From Sodiomyces alkalinus F11 (Eukaryota > Ascomycota > Sordariomycetes > Glomerellales > Plectosphaerellaceae), in assembly GCF_003711515.1 (NCBI RefSeq), contig NW_021167089.1, positions 255,296 through 319,295 on the forward strand: a DNA stretch of 64,000 bases, read 5' to 3'. A model generated the notes under the pieces. The model saw only the letters and a program-made list of their open reading frames with translations, did no database searches and had not been told where the DNA came from. Within the stretch, counting starts at the first letter, position 1; each line of letters opens with the position of its first letter. The position numbers were made by a program, and so were the translations under genes. Below are positions 48,501 to 59,968 of this stretch, one piece after another.

Positions 48501-49679
48501 GATGTCGGCAAATGACCAAGTTCTTACTCGACCACGGCGCCGACCCAAACGCAGTCTCGGAGCACGGCGAGACACCTCTACATCTGGCACTCAAACGAGA
48601 TGTGCACGGTCCGGGATGGCCGAGCTTTATAGATCATTGGAGTGATCCTATCCACAGGGTTCAGGGCATCCTGGATATCATCGGCTATGACTCCGAAGAC
48701 CTGGCCGAGTACTCCGAGCTGGAGGCGTGGATTGAAGCGCAGAGATCAGCCGTTGTTGACCTGCTTCTAGATCACGGATCGACCGACGTCAGCGTGAAAG
48801 ATATCTACGGCGCGTCACCCCTGCATGACGTGTGGTATGAAAGCAGCACAGCTCCCGAAATCGTCGGACGACTGATTCAGAAGGGGGCCGACGTCTCTGC
48901 ACGCAATCACCAGGGCCAGACTCCACTACACCTGGCTTGCTCCAAGGGAAACAAAGAGGCGGCTGCCGCCATCTTGAATCACGGCGCCGATATCACAATC
49001 AGCGACTTGGAAGGCGCCAATTCTTTGCATTACGCCGCACCGTGGTGACATAAAAACCATCCAACTTCTCTTTGCCTGTGTGGACGGTGTTGACGCGGGT
49101 GACCTCGCCGCCTCGCGAGACCAGCGCGGGCGAAATGCACTGCATCACCTGCTCCGCGATCCTGGCGTCGTTGATTACGCGAACGTTCAATGTCTCTTAG
49201 ACAAAGGCGTCAATATCAACGACCTGGACGACGCAGGCATGTCTCCATTGGCCTTATACCTCAGCGATGATTTTGTCCTATGTGGCGATGCGCCGCCAGT
49301 GGTACGATTGATCCTCGAAAGTGCGTCGGATCCCTCATTTAGGACCCCCAACGGAGGGCTAGGCTTAGCTCACTTGCACGCCAACTCTGGCAAAGTCAAC
49401 GCGGAGCTTCTGGTAGTGCTGGCTGACTGTGGCGTGGATCTGCAAGCGGGAGACGACGACGGCCGTACAGTTCTGCACCACTGTGCCATCGCAGGCTCCC
49501 TCACACCGGAGGCCTTCCGCTTCCTCCGCCATGAAGCAGGATTGGCCGAGACGCCAGATTCTCGTGGCAAAACACCGCGACAATACGCAGCCGAGGAGAG
49601 GAAGAAGGATCGCGTCCCGGATATTGTCGACAAACGTCGTTGGTCTCGAACCGAGAACATACTTCTGGGTTTGGTTTGA
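45570..49679 (+). CDS. HeLo-like NACHT-ankyrin NLR (frameshifted in the repeats)
   Basis: Exons 45570-46119, 46167-46232 and 46287-49048 join in frame to 1125 residues. The N-terminus (ASFVVGLAGLAGLLSSCLEV, then a helical bundle with FSATKVRLEKW) resembles the HeLo/HeLo-like domain of HET-S-type proteins, known for membrane-directed cell death. The NACHT domain has Walker A in GPPGFGKTILCANIV and Walker B in VVDGLDECTHLE. Ankyrin repeats start near residue 600 (GRSALSLACSDGFFEIADML, then PIHLAAQNGHVDVVRLLL). A stop at 49046-49048 cuts the array right after SLHYAAP. The next frame carries on the array to 49679 with no loss of homology, which points to a small indel near 49040. The upstream ATG at 45378 adds non-homologous residues, so 45570 is preferred. 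The product may still work in truncated form. Confidence 0.8.
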
Positions 49680-50032
49680 TGCGAAGATGGACACTGACAC
49701 GAAGTTCTCCGACCTGTTGGGTACTGATCCAAGGCCATCCTCAAATGGGTGAACGATGGGCTGGGGCGGCTATAAAGATTCCTTGGTAAAGTTCGGCCAA
49801 CCGCGCATTACAGGGCAACGCGCCGGCGCTGCGTGGCAGTAGTGGTCGCGACTGCCTTGGAAACTTATTCTACCGGGTGGTCGTTTTGAACAGAGACACT
49901 ATCAGCCAGTTTCTGGCAAATGAGACTGAAAGAGTTAAATTTAGCTATAGAATGACCCCCGTTAACATCTCTCCTCAACCGACGCGTCTAAGCAACTGTC
50001 GCTTTCAGGAGGCGGACGCGAATATTCGTCTC

Positions 50033-51765
50033 TCAGCCGCGGCTATTTCTGCAGCGCTTCTTCGATGTCGGCGTTAAGATAATGCCCTTTCCTCCTGTAT
50101 TTGCCTTTTAGTGTATTAACGGCCGTGCGGAGGGCTATGGGTGGCTGGTCGAGAAAGTCCGTGTGCTGGAAGGAGATGTCCTGATTCTGTACGGCCTTAC
50201 CGTAGTCGTACTAGAACACGCCGCCTCTACCCCCGTTACGACTACTAACGATAATATCGCCGAGGCGAATATTATGCTTTAAGCTAGGTACGCCGCCGCT
50301 GATACCGACTATTAGCCTAATATATATATTAGGGAAGCTATATAGTATATCCCGGGCGATTACGGCCGCTAAGCTAATACCGTACTCGTTATCGGGTAGG
50401 ATAGCGATAATAATATTATACCGGGCGATACTACTTAGCGTATAGCTATTATTATTATACTAGGCGATAGGGGGAATATCGTTATACTCCTTATTAAGGA
50501 AGGCTTAAGCGGCGTTAAACTCGATAAAAAGGGCGTAGATCTAGCTAATAATATATTATTATTAGTCTAATATAGCTAATAGTTATTCTAGACTAGCGCT
50601 AAGGATCTAGGAGAGCGATTAATAATCTTAAGGTGTTTTAGAGAGGAAAAGAAGGGCGACATTAGTTAGGTGCGCGGGGGATACGCGAATAACGTATAAT
50701 TAGGCTCTAGTAGTATAAGGCTAAGAGCTATAACGCCTAGGCGCTAGGTTATAGTAGCCCTTCGCTAACTATATTATCGTATATAATTAGGTACTACTCG
50801 GCTAGCTATAACTATTTATATCGTATTACCCTCTTTCTAGTATCTAGAAAAGCGTAGGATCCGATATTAAGGTAAGTCCCGGCTCGGGGGGGCCGGCGGC
50901 GGCGGATAGCGATAGGCGAGTATTAGTATCGGACGTATTATTTACGCTATTTCGCGATAGCGCTCTTTATTAGATTAATAGCGGACTATAGTTAGTAGCG
51001 GTTTATAATAAGGAGAGTATCGGTATAGAAGTTAATAGGAAAGAAGGTAGATAGTCTCGGAGAAAGAGAGGATTGGGTTTCCTATATACTAATACGGCTC
51101 CGCTTTTTTATGTTAGTATATAGTCTTGTTCTAGAAGGAACTCTGCCGAACTAGGAATCGACGCCGTTAATTCTCGGCAAAAGGCGGAGTATAAGCAACG
51201 TGCTAACCCCCGGGGCCACGTGACTGCGGTCGTTATTGCGATAGCGACTTCACGACATCAGCACTAAAGCCAGAGCGTCGGCGTCGCAGGAATTCAGGGC
51301 CTAGGGTACACAAGAAAGAGGCGGTAAGGACGCTGAAGAAGGTGACCAGGCGTCGCGGCTAAGGTCTTTGGACTACTCATCGGTGGTGTCGGTCGTGATT
51401 CTCTGGGCCCCTTAGCGAGAGCAAGCTCGGCTGAGTGGGCCGGGCCATATACCTTCAGGCCGGCCATCGACTGAATAGAGCTTGGCGGACGCGTATCCAC
51501 CTGAGGCGCGTCGTCGTGATGGGCGCGACATCCTTAGGCCCACCCTCACACCAGCACCTGGTCCGAGCATATTGGCTTGTTTGTCCACGACTATAGTGCG
51601 GGCGTACCCTGCACAACATTTGGCTGTCCCAGGTTGTGTGACGTCTGTGCCGCTTGTTGGTCCAGCTGGACCCTCAAGGATTCGACCAGTTCGCGCTGCT
51701 TCGACTGACTGGCTCTGGGGCCCGTGCGGCGAGGGCCGCGCCCGTGTCGCCGGCCTGGCGCGGAG
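50033..51765. repeat. Dispersed repeat, long copy 2 (RIP-mutated)
   Basis: Direct repeat of 31812-33652, with the same order of landmarks, some internal deletions and a similar AT-rich, CA/TG-depleted centre. It begins about 350 bases after the end of the HeLo-like NLR gene. No coding frame survives and the class is unknown. Confidence 0.8.
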
Positions 51766-51901
51766 CATTGGCAGCGCCCCAACCGTGGCAGCGAGCGTGA
51801 CTTCCCAGGAAGTCACAGCCTTCCACGCTCAACTCCATGTACAATCCGCCGTTGTTTCCTTGCTCTCTGTGCTTCGCGTAAGTAGGCACCAGGTGCTATA
51901 G

Positions 51902-52035
51902 GCGAGTCGACACGACGCAAGGTGGCTTAGGCCCTAGGAGGGGAATTGAAACGGACAACAGAGGTCGTTTGGTTGGAGACCTTACACAAACTGATACCGC
52001 TAGACGAGGTGCCAATGTACAGTACGTGGTCGCGA
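51902..52035 (+). pseudogene. Fragment of a HeLo-like NLR N-terminal region
   Basis: About 130 bases align with 45945-46075 of the HeLo-like NLR gene: GAGTCGACACGACG against AAGTCGACACGACG, CAGGTCGTTTTGTT against GAGGTCGTTTGGTT, then CTGGTACCGCCAGA against CTGATACCGCTAGA. It has stop codons and no continuing domain, so it is debris of a related gene placed just after long repeat copy 2. Confidence 0.6.
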
Positions 52036-52336
52036 CACAAGCAAGCCGACACGCTCGACGAGTGTGAGGATGTGCTTCGAGCTTCATGGTCCTCCCCAGC
52101 GAGGGACCTGTTCTCCGCAACTTCCTGAAATGGACCGCCAAATTTATCATTTGCCGGGCCCCGATAGGGAAATCAGTCAGGCAGCAGGATGGCATAGGAT
52201 CAGGCTGAGAACAGCATCCGGCTCTGCCGCTCTTCAGCCAAGGCTGGCTCATTCAGACTCCATCATGCCATGAAAGTCAACCCCAAGTCCTCCTCCAACA
52301 TAAAGTCAAAAATTGTAATATACACACCAATACACC

Positions 52337-53996
52337 ATGTCGTTCGGCTTCAGCCCAGGGGATATTGTCATGTTTGGCAGGTTCCTCGTCCAGGTCCGCG
52401 GGGCACTCAAGGGCGACAGCGGTTCGCAGATACAGTACAGCCGCGCCATGAAGCAATGCACCGACTTTGAAGCGATCTTGGGGGATGTAAGCAGGCTGGA
52501 CCTCTCTCTGGCCTCGGGCACCTTCAAGGAACGACTCCGTGAGTGCAGCTTTGACACCCAAGACGTGATCAAGGACTTCCGCGAGACTGTTGCGCGCTAT
52601 GAAAAGTCGATGGGCGAGGCCTCCACGCGTGGGAAGCTCACGAGTGCTCCGAGAAAGATTCAATGAGCCTTTGACGCGGCCGAAGATTTGGAAGATTTCA
52701 GGAAGAGGCTCTGGTCTCAACTTGAGAGGATGGAGCTAATTCTCGGATGCAATACCTTGTGAGTACCTAATAGCAAAACAACCCAAATCCCATCTCTCCA
52801 GATATTAATTTTATAGGGAAATGGTGGCGAGAATAGGTCAACGCACCCAGTATCTGGAGGAAACCCTGACGAGTCTCATCCTGGCCACTCGAACGGCGCC
52901 GATGGGGACGGCCAGACTGATACCCGGATACACCCCAGCACCGCTGTTGCACACGCCCGCTTACCGCGAGATTGACTACATCATCAATCTTCTCGCCCGT
53001 CGATTCTACCGCGATGAGCCACGACTCGCCATCTCTGAGGTAGGACGGGCGCTCACAATCCCAGAAGGCGCATCCGGAGACCCTGGAACTGCTGTTGTGC
53101 AGCCGAATCAGCAAGCCATCTCGCAATTCAGGGCGTCTGCCAGCAGACAGGACCCGGAGCCACATCAGTTCCAGACGCGTGCCTCTCCGTCTAATGCCAA
53201 AGACGCCGGTCAGGCCGAAATACGCCAGAGGGAGAGAGCACCGACAGATCTTGCAAATGAGATCAACGAGCTACTCCGATCTCTCAAACTTGAAGAACTC
53301 TCTCACCTCGAGGAGCAACAGCTGCGAGCGCCTTCTGGCACACCGCACCTACAGCTAGAACCGCCACATGGAAGTGACAGCACCAACAGCAGCAGACATA
53401 CAACAACTTCAGCGGACCAGAGTTCGCCCCATAACCACCCAGGGCCTGTTCCAGACGGGAAGAGGAAGAAGGGCTCGCGTCGCTTCGCCATGCCCGGTTT
53501 CTCTTCCATTGACTCCATCGAATTAGCAGCCGCAGTGTTACAATTTGTGGAATTTGCCGCAAAGACCGCGACTGCCCTGCGCGCATTGCGGACGGACCGC
53601 CAAGAGATAAGGCAGCTCACCTTGACGCTCTCCCGAGTCTCGCTGGTCCTTAGCGAGATGAGCGTGGTGGCGCGGACGTCAATGTCTGGCGCCACGCAGC
53701 ACCTGGCTCTCGAGCTATTCCGGGATAGCGAGGAGGCACTGGGGGTTGCTATGAGCCTCATTGGCAAGCTGGAAAGTTCTTCGTTCAAGAGGGCGAAGTG
53801 GGTTTGGCTGAAGGGAAGGGTCGTGGATGCGACTAGGGAGCTGGAGCGTGTTGATGGCAAGTTCCTCCTCGTGCTGCAGATGCATCATTTCGAAGTGTTG
53901 GGCCAGACATCCGGGCAGATAGATTCTATACGGTCGCAGATGGATCTGACCCTGGAGTCTCTTGGTAGCTTGAGGTCTGTTGTTCGGACATCCTGA
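52337..53996 (+). pseudogene. Protein with two STAND-associated N-terminal-type domains; in-frame stop
   Basis: Exon 1 starts at 52337 (SFGFSPGDIVMFGRFLVQVR), a helical domain found at the N-terminus of many fungal STAND and related proteins. It meets an in-frame TGA at 52664-52666, where relatives have a conserved Trp (KIQW). The frame then continues with family sequence (DAAEDLEDFRKRLW) to a GTGAGT donor, and the second exon resumes in frame at about 52818 and runs to 53996. After a disordered middle, a second helical domain begins at IDSIELAAAVLQFVEFAAKT, resembling the SesA-type N-terminal domain. No NTPase follows either domain. Both halves look like signalling modules, so the product could partner an NLR; that is inference. 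With the stop respected, only the first 109 residues are made. Confidence 0.6.
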
Positions 53997-54782
53997 GTTC
54001 TCAGAGCAGTAGACGCAGTCTGTCAGGACCGGTTAGCTGTAGAATAGCACCCGTCTTCTGTCGCATCAAGTGAACAGACTTGCGCATGCTTCATCTAATC
54101 TGAATGCTGTCGGTAACATCAAGCTCCAATCTCAGAGTCAACACCTCTGGCTGAGTCATCACCTGCTCATCAGAGCATCTTCCATGACGAAGGCCGCCCA
54201 GAGCGCTGACCAGTGCACTGCGGCAATACGACTTGTGCCAGCGAGCTATGAATATCTCTAGACGCAAGGCACGCCGAGCGATAGACACAAGACGAAGTCT
54301 CGTCCAGATGAAGTTGCAGGTTTGCCCTCGGCGAGAATTCACATCTTTATCGAATCCGTGTGACGCTGCTACGGACGGGAGCAGGTCTGATTGCTCCTAA
54401 ATGTGGAGGTCACGTGTCATTTTGGTCCGTGCGCTGGCCCCTCTCATGTACACCAAGTCTTGTATCTCGCGATGTCCCTCCATCATTCGAGTACATAAAG
54501 ACCCCCCTCCTCCGCTCCCGACTCCCTCTTCTCCGTTTCTCCTCCAAGGTGGCCAATAGAAAATTACCGCATCCTCACCGCCCCTTCATCTGATCCAGCA
54601 ATCTGTAACGTGGACCCCCTGACAGCATCCGACGACCCCAACGGGCGTCCGGCCCGAACGCATCACGCCAAGGCCCGTGAACACCACTCCACATGCCCGA
54701 GACATGCTCAAAGCAGCTGTTGCTTTGCGTGACAAGTTTGTCATTTCTGCGCTACCCGCATCAGACCACCACCCAAGTCCAT
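53997..54782. other. Spacer without recognisable gene
   Basis: No supported coding sequence. A CT-rich stretch at about 54500-54545 is the only notable compositional feature. Confidence 0.5.
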
Positions 54783-56377
54783 CTAGTCATCGGTTCCACG
54801 CATCGTACCCTTGGCGACGCGCATGCCGGCAAATGCACCGGTCAATCCTGCCATCTGCTGGGCCGGGGCCGATGATCCAACGCTCAGAATGTCCGGCGGC
54901 AGACGAGCCTCGGCATCCGTCTCATACCAGTCGACCAACGTGCCCTCCTCTTTCTCCTGGAGTTTCCTCGTCACAAAATGCTCCATGGCATCAATCTGTT
55001 CTTGTGGCAGAAGCTTTGCCCTGTCCATAGAGTCGCCGCCCTCATTCGTTCCAAAGAACTTCTCGTCCAGGAATCTCCAGAAAATAGCATCGAAGGCCCA
55101 CGTTCTCCGCGCAGCATATGTCACCCAGAATTGGCCGGACTCCCAGCTCTCGCGCATGCGCGAGGACAAGATCTCCGACTTCGTCAAGCGGCCCCGCTCG
55201 ATGAACTCCGTCTCCTTGGCTTCGAGGGCGCGTAAGAATGTCGCTAATCTAGGCTCATACTTCTCAACCCAGTCGTCCAGACCCGCATCCCAGTCTTCGG
55301 GGGCTTTCAACAGAAGCCACCACGGAGGACTGAAAGAAAACTCGGCAGGGGCGGCATAAGTGAACTCCCAGTCGATCGCGGCCGCTATCTTGTGGTCCTT
55401 GTCCACCAGCACGTTAGCAGGCCGCAGGTCATCACACCAGAGCTTGAAGGGGCCCTGATTGAATCCGGCATCTGCGAGGCGGGACTCCGAGGCAAGTTTC
55501 CGGAAGAGTTGCCTGCAGTGTTTGTGAGTAAGTGTGCACCTGGAGAGGAAGAATTTTGGGCTGACCTGGCAATGTACTTCTTCTTGCAATCCTCGGCCGA
55601 ATCAATGGCTTGATTGCGCTGGAAGGAAAGTTGCTGAAGGTGCATATCAGCTAAGGCCGTGTAGTATTCGGAGGAAGTTGTGAAGGTTGTGGAGATATAG
55701 GGTAGCTGGAAGTGCGGAACGCGAGCGAAGTTGGCAAGCTGGGACACGTTCAAGGAGAGGGGTCGTGTCGCGACTTCTGGCCTATCTTCTTCGTCCCGAA
55801 AGCCAAGTGAACCTATGGCGGTGAAGTTGCACCGGGACAATTGGAGGAGAATGTCGGCCATCTGGCTGTACATCTGCTCAAGCTTCTCCTCGTTGATGTC
55901 GGGATCTAAGATTGGGGGGTCCTCGTCTTCAAGGCCAGGCTTGTTCAAGACGTCGACGACATCACCTGCATTCTTGACCCATTCCATGATCATAAAGGGG
56001 CCAAGTCCACCAGGGCTCTCCTCTTTCATACCATGGTGAAGAACGAAAGGTAATGGGATGGTAGTATTGTCCGAGATGTAGCGCATCGCGGCAACTTCTG
56101 CCACGAGCTTTTCATCAGCGTACTGGAAGTACGCCGGCATGGGAAAGCGGATCATCGCTCCGGCGCCCTCAGCGAAGCGGATGCGATAGTAGACGTTGAA
56201 AGCGCCTCTCTGCGGAGAACATATTTCCAGAGGATCGCCCCCCATCCGATGCTTCACCACTTTCCGAACGATCTCATGGTAGAGATCCTCGTCGTAGAGC
56301 TTCTGCTTCCACTCGTCGAAAAGTGCATCGCCGTGCTCCCATGCAGCATCGTCGAATTCCTCAAATGATCCAGGCAT
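54783..56377 (-). CDS. APH-type phosphotransferase family protein
   Basis: Two exons, 56377-55566 and 55512-54783, give 513 residues (donor GTCAGC, acceptor GCAG; phases match). The N-lobe has FNVYYRIRFAEGAGAMIRF and FMIMEWV. The catalytic loop reads LWCDDLRPANVLVD, which fits the HxDxxxxN-like motif of aminoglycoside/choline kinase-like folds with Cys in place of the His. The metal-binding Asp is in AIDWEFTYAAP. Fungal genomes carry many such proteins; most have no known substrate, and the name should not be read as antibiotic resistance. Start at 56377 (MPGSFEEFDD) is the first ATG with family-like sequence; the longer frame upstream is an unlikely extension. It is intact and seems recently functional, unlike its neighbours to the left. 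Confidence 0.83.
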
Positions 56378-57378
56378 CGTTGAGGGGGAGGAGGCACCAG
56401 ATTTGATGGCAAGAAAAGAGGAAAAGCAATTGGGATGAGACGGATTCAGTGAGGCAGAAGGCAGGACCGATGGGAAGAGGGAAGTTACTGTTGGTGGACC
56501 GCGCTGAAATGCGTTTCCTGGCATGCGCGGCAGGCATGCCGGTGCCAGCTGGAGCAAATTATAGGCAAGGTAGCGTTTCGTCACAGCCTGGCAGGCCGCC
56601 CAGACAGTGGAGGCTGACCCCGCACTGGTCAGGCGACCAACCAGCTGTCCTCTCGAAATTGCGGCCCCGAGCCTCCCAGTGAAGCTCAATATCAAACAGA
56701 CCCTCAGAAGCAGTCTTGGAGCGATCAGGAAACATCTGCGATTTGTTTTCCCATCAGTTTTCAGAGTTAGTCCCAAGCATCAGATTAAAAATATCAGCTA
56801 GAGCCGAGCATGGGCAGTATTTGAAACCGGTTTGTGGTAGCCACATGATGAAATGATCCCCTCCCGGCTTTCAGGCACCAACTACATAATCGAAGGCAGG
56901 CAGCTCACTCTTGGCGGGCCAACAACCAGCTCTTAAATTTAGCAAATGAGACCTGGCCACTGGCCCGACAAAATGGTGGTGCTCTGTCACAAGGACTTTC
57001 TGTTGCTTCTCGATGGCAGAATAACCAACCAACGTCCCTCCGTTGGCGCTGAGAGACGAGGCGAAGCCGTCGAGCGTGTCGCCGGCCTTCGCACCGACCA
57101 TGAGAGTACCAACAGACCAGTGAAGTAGAAGAACAGGGTCAGGATGGACTCGAAGAGTTCACACACTGGCTCTCAATGATGACGGTAGAACAAAGTATAA
57201 ATCATTGGCCTCCCCTCTCCCTTGGTGTGCGATATTCCAGTCAGCATCAATCACTTCACTTTCACCGTCGCATTTCATTCACACATCATACATACTACAT
57301 TTGTCCATCACATTTCTCAAGCAACCTCGCACAGGTCTCTTAGACCAGGTTCAACTACCATTGACCCGAGCGAATACC
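56378..57378. other. Divergent upstream region
   Basis: About 1 kb between the phosphotransferase gene (-) and the small gene (+). No supported gene within; it must contain both promoters. Confidence 0.5.
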
Positions 57379-57579
57379 ATGGCCTCCGGCGAACGCGACG
57401 CTACCAAGTTCGGCATGAACATCCCGAAGGACAAGGCCGACCAGATGCGTGCTTCAGGCAGAAGCTCGCAGCAGAACAGGAACAAGGGCGGCGGGGAGTC
57501 CATGAAGCTACCCAAGGATGACGAGGAGAACTTGATGGACAGGTCTGCGAAGGAGTCGCAGAACAAACGGAAGAAGTAG
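57379..57579 (+). CDS. Small hydrophilic protein of 66 residues, unknown function
   Basis: I do not recognise a named family. The single exon opens MASGERDATKFGMNIPKDKA with a good start context (ACCATGGCC) and is very rich in Lys, Asp, Ser and Asn, with no hydrophobic core, no signal peptide and no Cys. It ends KESQNKRKK. Such small, charged proteins occur in many filamentous fungi, some stress-induced. A pyrimidine-rich leader of about 180 bases precedes it. The longer frame from 57205 is less likely because its extra 58 residues have no similar composition. Confidence 0.55.
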   Translation: MASGERDATKFGMNIPKDKADQMRASGRSSQQNRNKGGGESMKLPKDDEENLMDRSAKESQNKRKK

Positions 57580-58202
57580 GTTATCTTTGGATCCTCACCT
57601 CTTCTTGGCTTGAGCTTGCAGGTCACTCTGGCTGGGGTTGTGATGGGAGGCATCGAATGGTTGGATTTTGCTTATGTACTGGTACCCATTACTGAATTCC
57701 GGCCTCTTTTCAAACTTACACCACGCGTCTTGACACGAACGCCTCCATTTATTGCGATGCATAACTATTCCCTTTACGTAATATCTTCGGTCTTTCATCT
57801 ATATGATGTAACTTGATTCGGACCGTGGGTCTTTCTCGGCATACCGTTTGATAGTGAGGTTAGCAGGGCGAAGAGACTCTTTATCTTCAATATATCATGA
57901 TAGGTTCCTATATTTGTGTGGGTGGGTGGAAGCGTACCTTGGTGATGAGGGTGCTTAGGTACAGTTCGCTTGGCGCTATGTACTTGTTTTGGGGGCCTGA
58001 AACCTGTCCCCCACTGGCGTCCAGAAGAGGCACCTCGGGCAGCGTCACACGCACTTAACGTGGAACACTGTCTCCAGCCCCCTTGGATACAAAATGCAAC
58101 AAGCGCTCCAAGGCGATCAAATCATGCTCAACAATGTCCTCCACGATTTCACCTGGGCCTCGCACTCTCCTTCCAGATACATCTTGACTCTTCTGACGAA
58201 GC
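57580..58202. other. Convergent 3' spacer
   Basis: Between the small gene (+) and the hemerythrin-like gene (-). Nothing recognisable. Confidence 0.5.
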
Positions 58203-58967
58203 CTAAGGTTTCGCAGCCGGGAGGAACGTCAACTGCCGCGGCTTTCCCCAAAAGTCGCAGGGGAGAAAGCGCCACGCGCCATTGCCAGAGCCAAACCAAT
58301 ATTTCACCAGATACGGCATAACAAACGGCAGAGGCGGGAAGTCGTGCCCTCCCTCGTACGTCTTATCCGCACATCCCAGCACCAGAGGGAAGACATCGTA
58401 CTGCAAGGCCAGCGCGTCAGCATGTGAAGTCTGCAGAGCGCCGAGCTCAGCGGAGGAGGGGAGGCCGATTCTCACCAGTACGGCAGAGAGATTGCCAGAT
58501 TGCTGCGCCATCTTCTCTGCTTCGGCCCATATCTTGCGCAGGCCCGCGCCGTCCAGGTCTCCCAGACCTAGAAAGACATCGATCTCGGCATAGAGGTGGT
58601 GTGTCAGAGGCTTGCTGAATCCGTCAATGATAGACTTCATCCCCCCGGGGCCCTCTCATCTGTAGTTATCAGGCTGTGTGGTGGTAGTATACGTGACCAG
58701 CTTCTCAATGCCGTCATGAAACTCCTCGTGCTGATGTTTCGGGTCATCCATGAAGCCCGGCCGCCCGCTGAACTTCTCAATCTCAGGGAATATGTATGTT
58801 TCCTCGATTGAATGATGGTGGTGGACCATCTTGGTCCAGGCTTGGACAAAGAAGAGGTCTTTGACATCCTGGGCGACGTACTTCTCATCAGTCGCATCGG
58901 GCACATGCGGCCCCTGTAGGAGGATGGCGTTGAGGCCCCGGATGAGAGTGTTGTGCACGTGTGCCAT
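58203..58967 (-). pseudogene. Hemerythrin-like (HHE) protein with in-frame stop
   Basis: From the ATG at 58967 the frame reads MAHVHNTLIRGLNAILLQGP, then KMVHHHHSIEETYIFPEIE and HQHEEFHDGIEKL. These His/Glu ligands are those of the hemerythrin HHE fold, which binds a di-iron site and, in fungi, occurs in uncharacterised cytosolic proteins. At 58656-58658 a TGA stands where relatives have Trp (YRW). The frame then continues uninterrupted as family sequence (IIDGFSKPLTHHLYAEIDVF) to the stop at 58203. There is no splice signal that would remove the TGA cleanly. The conserved start of the family, upstream of MAHVHN, is also not found, so the gene may be 5'-truncated. Neighbours give no clue to function. 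Confidence 0.65.
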
Positions 58968-59968
58968 CTCAGACGCGCAGTATATGTGACCAAGGGAGAT
59001 CTACTGCTTGGTTATTCAACGAGGAAGAGAAACTCCTAAGCTATTTGACTCGACTAAAGCGAATTGCGAAACGTATTGCCGGGCACATTATCTCCAGTCC
59101 GCCGCCATCGTGGGTCGAAATTGGTGAGGACAAGAGGGTCGAATGGCTGCGTTTGCTAGTCGAACAACTTCGCAACTCGGAGAATACAGGGATAGCAGAT
59201 ATTATAGAAAATGACCCAACCCAGGGGTGTGTCATTCTGCGGGAAAAGGTCAAGTCGATGAGACACAAGAACAAGGGAAAAGGTAAGACTTTACTCTATT
59301 GAGATGTGCAACAGCTCACACCAGTATGTAGACACCGAGAAAGGCACTCCGGCCATCGAACGAACCGACGCCGAGCCTTCTACGAGCGCAAACGATGTCG
59401 AATAGGGCCATGACCTCGTCAACCAGGTCCTGGCGCAAGCACCGCCGGCAGGGCCCAATATCTGGCGTAATATTCAACAAAGGACGAGAAGAGTTCGCCA
59501 TGAGATACTAGGGAGGAGCGCATGGAATAGGGCGGCACTTGATACCACTGCATAGCATTTTCGCGAATATGGGGAGTAGCTGCATCGTGGACCAAAGCTA
59601 GGCTGTTACATCCCCTTTAACATCCTGCAGAATTCCAACTCGCCAACCCGGCTTCACATCTTAACGTCTCGGAATTTCTATGTGTAAAGTTTCCTTGCAA
59701 ACTCCCTCCTTCCCCAAATCGCTACAATGAGTGGGTTATTGATCTTGAGTTCCCTAGCCAGGCGCTCGTCGCGCGCGCGCGCCTTGAAGCATAATGTGTC
59801 CGAGATGCCCGAGCAGAGTTGACAACCAGGTGATGGTCTGCTTCCTGATCAGGTTCTCGAGGTCGGGAACATTCTGCAGTTTGGCGACGAGTGTCAGGGC
59901 CAATGAATGCGACTCTGACCCTTTGAGGTCGGAAACAAATCAAGGACTGCGGCGCGACGATCCACTAC
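58968..59968. other. Possible gene debris
   Basis: An open frame at about 58961-59302 (+) has regular helix-like composition (LLSYLTRLKRIAKRIAGHII) but no recognisable family and overlaps the hemerythrin-like start. No clear gene model. Confidence 0.35.
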
